NCBI RefSeq assembly: GCF_008728515.1
Contig: NC_044977.1
Location: 167,323,139-167,387,138 of the forward strand
Source: Papio anubis
Lineage: Eukaryota; Chordata; Mammalia; Primates; Cercopithecidae
Direction of reading: 5' to 3'
Length of the DNA stretch: 64,000 nucleotides
This document shows, piece after piece, positions 58,876-64,000 of this stretch. Made by a program: the position numbers and the translations under genes. Positions within the stretch are counted from its first letter, which is position 1; each line of letters opens with the position of its first letter. The notes below the pieces were generated by a model, which had not been told where the DNA came from, made no database searches, and saw only the letters and a program-made list of their open reading frames with translations.

Positions 58876-59471
58876 GGATTTATCTAACTTTGGTCTTTAA
58901 TATTGGTGACCTTCTGATGGGGTTTTTGTGTGGATGTCCTTTTAGTTGATGTTGATGGTATTCCTTTCTGTTTGTTAGTTTTCCTCCCAACAGTCAGGCC
59001 CCTCTGCTGCAGGTCTGCTGGAATTTGCTAGAGGTCCACTCCACACCCTCTTTGCCTGGGTATCACCAGTAGAGGCTGCAGAAGAGCAAAGATTGCTGCC
59101 TGTTCCTTCCTCTGGAAGCTTTGTCCCAGAGGGTCACCTGCCAGGTGCCAGCTGGAGCTCTCCTGGACGAGGTGTCTGTCGGCCCCTGCTGGGAGGTATC
59201 TCCCAGTCAGGAGTCACAGGGATCAGGGACCTACTTGAGGAGGCAGTCTTTCCCTTAGTAGAGCTCAAGCCCTGTGCTGGGAGATCTGCTGCTTTCTTCA
59301 GAGTCAGCAGGCAGGAAGGTTTAAGTCTGTTGAAGCTGCGCCCACAGCCACGGCTTTCCCAAGGTGCTCTGTCCCAGAGAGATAGGAGTTTTATCTATGA
59401 ACCCCTGACTGGGGCTGCTGCCTTTCTTTCAGGGATGCCTTGCCCAGAGAAGAGGAATCAGAGAGCTCCTG
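58876..59471 (-). mobile_element. L1 5' UTR, 5'-truncated
   Basis: On + the segment reads ctgctgcaggtctgctggaa tttgctagaggtcc and gtatcaccagtagaggctgc, complement of the distal L1 5' UTR. G+C is higher than in the body. A 130-codon plus-strand frame (59093-59485) is an antisense accident. L1 5' UTRs carry an antisense promoter in young families; the proximal 5' UTR is absent here. Confidence 0.8.
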
Positions 59472-59481
59472 TGCTGTTCTT

Positions 59482-59720
59482 GTGATAGTGAATAAGTCTC
59501 ATGAGATCTGATGGTTTTAAAAAAGGGAGTTTCTCTGTACAAGCTCACTCTCTCTGCATGCTGCCATCCATCTAAGACATGACTTGCTCCTCCTTGCCTC
59601 CCACCATGATTGTGAGGCCTCCCCAGCAACATGGAACTGTAAGTCCATTAAACCTCTTCTTTTTGTAAATTGTCCAGTCTCAGATATGTCTTTATCAGCA
59701 GTTTGAAAGTGGACTAATAC
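59482..59720 (+). mobile_element. THE1 5' LTR, second part
   Basis: Resumes with tgtgatagtgaataagtctc atgagatctgatgg and ends gaaagtggactaataca. Contains the THE1 polyadenylation region (ccattaaacctcttc; ATTAAA signal). Confidence 0.9.
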
Positions 59721-61275
59721 AGCAAATTGGTACCAGTAGAGTGGGGTGCTGCTGAAAAGATGCCCTAAAATGTGGAAGCAACTTTGGAGCCAGATAACAG
59801 GTAGAGGTTGAAACAGTGCGGAGGGCTCAGAAGAGAACAGGAAAATGTGGGAAAATGTGGAACTCCCTATACACTTGTTGAATGGCTTTGCCCAAAATGC
59901 TAATAATGATATAGACAATGAAATCCAGGCTGAAGTGGTCTCAGATGGAGATGAAGAACTTGTTGGGAACTGGAGCAAAGTGGTGATTCTTGTTTTTTTT
60001 AATAGCAAAGGGACTGGTGGCATTTTGCCTCTTCTCTAGAGATTTGTGGAACTTTGAACTTCAGAGAGATGATTTATGGTATCTGGAAGAAGAAATTTCT
60101 AAACACCAAAGCATTCAAGAGGTGACTTGGCTGCTGTTAAAGACATTCAGATTTAAAAGGGAAACAGAGTATAAAAGTTGGGAAAATTTGCAACCTGACA
60201 ATATGATAGAAAAGAAAATTCAATTTTCTGAGAAGAAAGTCAAGCCTGCTGTGGAAATTTGCGTAAGTAACAAGGAAACAAATGTTAAATCCCAAGACAA
60301 TGGGAAAAATGTCTCTGGGGCATGTCAGAGGTCTTCCCAGCAGGCTCTCCTACCACAGGCCCAGAGGCCTAGGAAGACAAAATGGTTTCATGGGCTGGGC
60401 CCACTGTCCCCATGCTGTGTGCGGCCTGTGTCCCAGCCACTCCAACCACAACTAAAAGGCACCAAGATACAGCTCGGGGCATGGCTTCAGAGGGTGCAAG
60501 CCCAAGTCTTTGCAGCTTCCATGTGGTGTTGACCCTGTGGGTGCACAGAGGTCAAGAATTGAGGTTTAGGAACGTCTGCCCAGATTTCAGAGGATATATA
60601 GAAATGCTTAGATATCCAGGCAGAAGTTTACTGCAGGGACATGGCTCTCATGGAGAACCTCTGTTAGGTCAGTGCAGAAAGGAAATGTGGGGTTGGAGCC
60701 ACCACACAGAGTCCCTATTGGGCTATAGAGCTAGTGAGAAGAGGGCCACCATCCTCCAGAACCCAGAATGGTAGATCCACTGACAGCTTGCACTGTGTGC
60801 CTGGAAAAGTCGCAGACACTCAACACCATCCTGTGAAGGCACCCAGGAGGGAGGCTGTATCCTGCAAAGCCACAGGGGCAGAGCTGTCCACGACCATGGG
60901 AACCCACCTATTGCATCAGCGTGACCTGGATGTGAGACATGGAGTCTGAGGAGATTATTTTGGAGCTTTAATATTTAACTGCCTTGCTGGATTTTGGACT
61001 TCCATGAGGCCTGTAGCCCCTTTGTTTTGGCCAATTTCTTCCATTTGGAATGGCTGTATTTACCCAATGCCTGTATCCTCAGTGTATCTAGGAAGCAACT
61101 AACTTGCTTTTGATTTTCCAGGCTCCTAAACAAAAAGGACTTGCCTTGTCTCAAATGAGACTTTGGACTGCAGACTTTTTTGAGTTAATCTGAAATGAGT
61201 TATGACTTTGTGGTACTGTTGGGAAGGCATGATTGTTTTTGAAAAGTGAGGACATGAAATTTGGGAGGGGAAAGG
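59721..61275 (+). mobile_element. THE1 internal region
   Basis: Starts just after the 5' LTR with aaattggtaccagtagagtg and follows THE1-int throughout: gaatggctttgcccaaaatg, gaagtggtctcagatggaga, gcattcaagaggtgacttgg, gcatcagcgtgacctggatg tgagacatgg, ggccaatttcttccatttgg, gaaggcatgattgtttttga. A 180-codon open frame at 59990-60532 is the longest in the window. MaLR internal regions are degenerate and I recognise no intact retroviral domain in it. Confidence 0.92.
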
Positions 61276-61639
61276 GGTGGAACTATATAGTTTGGCAGTG
61301 TCCCCCCCCAAATCTTAACCTGTAGCTCCTTAATTCCCATGGTTTATGGGAGGGATGGGTGGGAGATAATTGACATGGGGGCAAGTCTTTCCCATGCTGT
61401 TCTTGTGGTAGTAGTAAGTCATGAGATCTGATGGTTTTTAAAATGGGAGTTTCATTGCACAAGCACTCTCTCTACCTGCTGCCATCCATGTAAGATATGA
61501 CTTGCTCCTCCTTACCTTCCACCATGATTGTGAGACCTCCCCAGCCACATGAAACTGCAAGTCCATTAAACCTCTTTCTTTTGTAAATTGCCCAGTCTTG
61601 GGTATGTCTTTATCAGCAGCATGAAAATGGACTAATTAA
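61276..61639 (+). mobile_element. THE1 3' LTR
   Basis: Same order as the 5' LTR: atagtttggcagtgtccccc, gggtgggagataattgacat, catgagatctgatggttttt, caccatgattgtgagacctc, ccattaaacctctttctttt, tatgtctttatcagcagcat, ending at gactaattaa where taca is expected. It allows direct LTR-LTR comparison for dating the THE1 insertion. Confidence 0.92.
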
Positions 61640-61644
61640 TAGGT

Positions 61645-62287
61645 TTAGAATTTTTATGCAGATTCCTACCTATGCATGTATGTCTTGGTCTCCAAAGAAT
61701 TAGTATCTAATTCTCAGGTCTCTCTCTCACCAGTCATTAGTCCATTCTTCATTCTGCCACCACATTTCTTCCCAAACCAGAAGATATATCGTAATGCTAG
61801 ACTTTCCCAATAAACCACATCGCCAAGCATGTATGATTGTTGTTTAAATCCAACAAATTTCAATGTTGTTTGTCATCTCAAGATAGATAACTACTGAAGT
61901 ATTGGTAGGATAATTCTTCACTATTAGCTGTACTAGAAGAGCTTCATATTGTCCATAGTCCATTGCCTGACAGGAAAGTTCATTTATTCTGTTGCCCCAA
62001 CTTACCTTTCCAGCTTTATTTGCTTTCAATATTTCATCCCCTTGCTTCTCCTTTCTTATCCCACCTCAGTACACTTACATTCTTACACTCCTTTCCCAGT
62101 CATGCAAACACTCCCTGAACATCTCATAATGCTCATTACCTCCTTCTGTTTGAAAACCATTTCCTCCTGATCTGCCTCTTCAAAAAATAACCAAAAGATC
62201 TCAAAGAATAATTTTGCCTTAATAAATTTTTATAAAAATGTATTAGTCTTTGAGAGCCGAGAAGTATCATTTATTGATATTCAAAGA
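61645..62287 (+). other. Possible L2 relic; otherwise unclassified
   Basis: The stretch 62020-62180 is C/T-rich with L2-like words (cctgaacatctcataatgct; ctccttctgtttgaaaacca), but the order is not convincing. No gene. Confidence 0.35.
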
Positions 62288-62299
62288 CCACCTCCATCT

Positions 62300-62608
62300 G
62301 GGTTTTTTGTTTTTGTTTTTGTTTCCTGAGATGGAATGTAGTTCTGTCACCCAGGCTGGAGTGTCGTGGTGAGATCTTGGCTCACTGCGACCTCCACCTC
62401 CCTGATTCAAGTTTTTCCTGCCTCAGCCTCCCAGGTAGCTGGGACTACAGGTGCATCCCACCACGCCTGGCTTATTTTTACATTTTTATTAGAGACTAGG
62501 GCTTTGTCATTTTGGCCAGGCTGGTCTTGAACTCCTGACCTCGAGTTATCCGCCTGCCTCAGCCTCCCAAATTATTGAGATTACAGGTGTGAGCCACTGC
62601 TCCTGGCC
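62300..62608 (-). mobile_element. Alu SINE (AluS/J-like)
   Basis: Reverse-orientation dimeric Alu with a (GTTTTT)n tail on +, cacccaggctggagtgtcgt, cctgcctcagcctcccaggt, ctcgagttatccgcctgcct, ending gagccactgctcctggcc. The target duplication ccacctccatct (62288-62299) / ccatctccatct (62609-62620) has one mismatch. More diverged than the AluY copies. Confidence 0.9.
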
Positions 62609-62620
62609 CCATCTCCATCT

Positions 62621-64000
62621 CTTAAGAACATTTTCATATTAAACAACTCATGAGACTAATTAATAAACTTTGAATGCCAATTTTATATCTTTTTCTTTTC
62701 CTTTGAAGGAAACTTCTAAGTTAGTTCTCCAAATTAGCACATTTTTCTTCCTATAGGCAGAATTCCTTGGGAGTCAGTTTATAATCAGAAGGTAGTTTAG
62801 GTGGTGTGAGATTAGAACAGTATATTAGGACATTTATGAGTTTGTCACCATGTCAGCTCAGTCATATTTATCCTTCTTCACAATAGAAAGTCACAGGGAA
62901 AATCCTGATGTTCAACATCCTCTCCGTGGGCAGAGTTCTCAGGGCTCTGCCAACCTCCTATCTGAACTTCCATGTCCCTCACTTTCATAGCTGGCCAATG
63001 TGTTCTCTCTTCAGACATCTTTGCACCTTCACTCACATTGCAGTTTAGTGTCACTGACACAGGAGCCAATCTCTTTAAGATGATTTTCCAGACATATGCA
63101 TTAATCTACAACATGCATATTTTAAAATTCAAAGAGGACAGTTCTATTTTTCTTTTTTTCAGTCTTTCTATGAAAACTTAACCTGCCACCTGCACCAGCT
63201 TCATTGCATTAGTATATATTCATCAAACTATTGTAGTGTCTTCTGCATATATTTTCAGAGCAAGCATGTGCCCTCAATTTTAGTATAAATATCATATTTT
63301 TGCATAACAGATACTAGTTCTGTTCAAGCAAATTTGTCAATGATAAATGAGATATCTTAAAAATAACTACTTTCACCAAGTTACCACAAAACCTTTCATT
63401 ATCATCATGACATTTCTGGTTGATTAAATTTAGGCATATTAAAATTCTTAAAAATAGAGGGTAAAAAATTAACATCTATGAAAATCTGTGTATTAGACAT
63501 TTTATATTAGTTTTGTCTTTACTATGCAAAACTACCAACAAGGTAAAAAGAAAATTATTATCCCCTAGGTAACTAGAGATAAGAAAGAATAAATAGCTCC
63601 AGTTGCATAGCTGGTAGGTGTTATAACAAGTTTTTTAAGCCAATATTTTTCACAAAGTTTCAGAACCCAGAGTCTCAGGAGAAAAGGAGGGAAGTAAGGT
63701 ATATTTAAGGAACATGGGGATAAAATAGGACTGGGCCTACACAACCTTATATAAAGGTATTGACATCTGTAAGGAGAACAAAGAAGCAAAAAGAAAGCCC
63801 CTTTGATGGAGCTACCAGGAAAGTGAAGATCAAATTTGCCTATAATGAATATAATTGAGATGCAACCTGACAGAAACTGGGAGCTATTAGCCAGTCAGCT
63901 CATGGTTTCAGAAAGAGTTTTATGAAGAAAGAGAGTAGTAAGCTAAGATTTCAAAGAGAAATGTTTCTTGGAAATAGTTTTTCTCTTTTCATAAGAATGG
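62621..64000. other. Unclassified sequence
   Basis: AT-rich, no gene. A minus-strand MIR-like patch is possible at 63550-63680 (attattatcccctaggtaac ... gcatagctggtaggtg) but weak. Confidence 0.45.

Larger units (their letters stand above)
53724..59471 (-). mobile_element. Nearly full-length, inactive L1 (L1P class)
   Basis: A 5.75-kb minus-strand L1 with 3' UTR (53724-53947), ORF2 (53948-57789), intergenic spacer, ORF1 (about 57853-58875) and some 600 bp of 5' UTR (58876-59471); the upstream part of the 5' UTR is missing. The target duplication tgctgttctt lies at 53714-53723 and 59472-59481 (10 bp). The 5' UTR type, with a gcagcaatctttgctcttct word on the minus strand, fits L1PA/L1PB of intermediate age rather than human-specific L1. 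Both ORFs are broken by stops and frameshifts. Confidence 0.92.
53594..61639 (+). mobile_element. Complete THE1-type MaLR retroelement with nested L1
   Basis: An LTR-internal-LTR structure bounded by the 5-bp target duplication taggt at 53589-53593 and 61640-61644. The 5' LTR is in two parts (53594-53723 and 59482-59720) because a minus-strand L1 sits inside it. The internal region runs 59721-61275 and the 3' LTR 61276-61639. Without the L1 the element is about 2.3 kb, the size expected of THE1. MaLR elements derive from ERVL-type retroviruses and lack functional pol. This copy has no intact protein beyond a 180-codon frame. Confidence 0.93.

Noticed and set aside
53724..59471. Possibility that the L1 is retrotransposition-competent
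   Set aside because: ORF1 and ORF2 contain multiple stops and frameshifts, the reverse-transcriptase active-site box has lost an aspartate, and the 5' UTR is truncated.
59093..59485. 130-codon plus-strand frame
   Set aside because: It is antisense to the L1 5' UTR and runs into the flanking THE1 LTR; there is no coding support.

Overview
This is nuclear DNA of a higher primate, almost certainly human. It is AT-rich and intron-free of any recognisable exon. It is dense in families restricted to primates or catarrhines (AluY/AluS, L1PA/L1PB-type L1, THE1, an ERV9/LTR12 LTR), laid over older mammalian repeats (L2, MIR, MLT1, L1M, Tigger and hAT MITEs). I find no host protein-coding gene, tRNA, rRNA, CRISPR array or bacterial feature. 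The open frames are short and either lie inside repeats or look random. The window reads as a gene desert or the inside of a very large intron.

Layout. 1-7.4 kb: mostly unique sequence with one AluY (1905-2210), MIR relics and an LTR-like block ending near 4895. 7.68-10.7 kb: an ERV1-like LTR with TATA box and poly(A) signal, an L2 split by an MLT1 LTR, an L1M 3' end split by an AluS, a MIR and a free Alu monomer. 10.8-15.8 kb: several L2 pieces, a MaLR LTR, a hAT MITE and an Alu monomer. 15.8-24.5 kb: mainly unclassified, with one MaLR LTR. 24.5-31.4 kb: a nest in which an old minus-strand L1M is split by a Tigger transposon that itself contains a second Tigger-type MITE, with a younger L1 at the Tigger edge; then a mariner-type MITE and a plus-strand L1M split by an MLT1 LTR. 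31.4-45.2 kb: unclassified sequence with MIR, MLT-like, hAT and Alu insertions, a 3-copy 25-bp minisatellite and an unclassified 95-bp segment present twice. 45,211-46,782: a complete solo LTR12 of ERV9 with perfect 4-bp target duplications and tandem CCAAT-box repeats. 47.1-52.4 kb: two long L2 tracts. 53,594-61,639: a complete THE1 provirus-like MaLR element (LTR-internal-LTR, 5-bp target duplication) whose 5' LTR is split by a nearly full-length, dead minus-strand L1. 61.6-64 kb: an Alu and unclassified sequence.

Nothing here works as an operon or pathway. The content with plausible present activity is regulatory: the LTR12 U3 enhancer/promoter, and less certainly the ERV1-like LTR near 7.7 kb. 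Family names come from memory of consensus sequences, not from a search; broad class calls are firmer than subfamily names.
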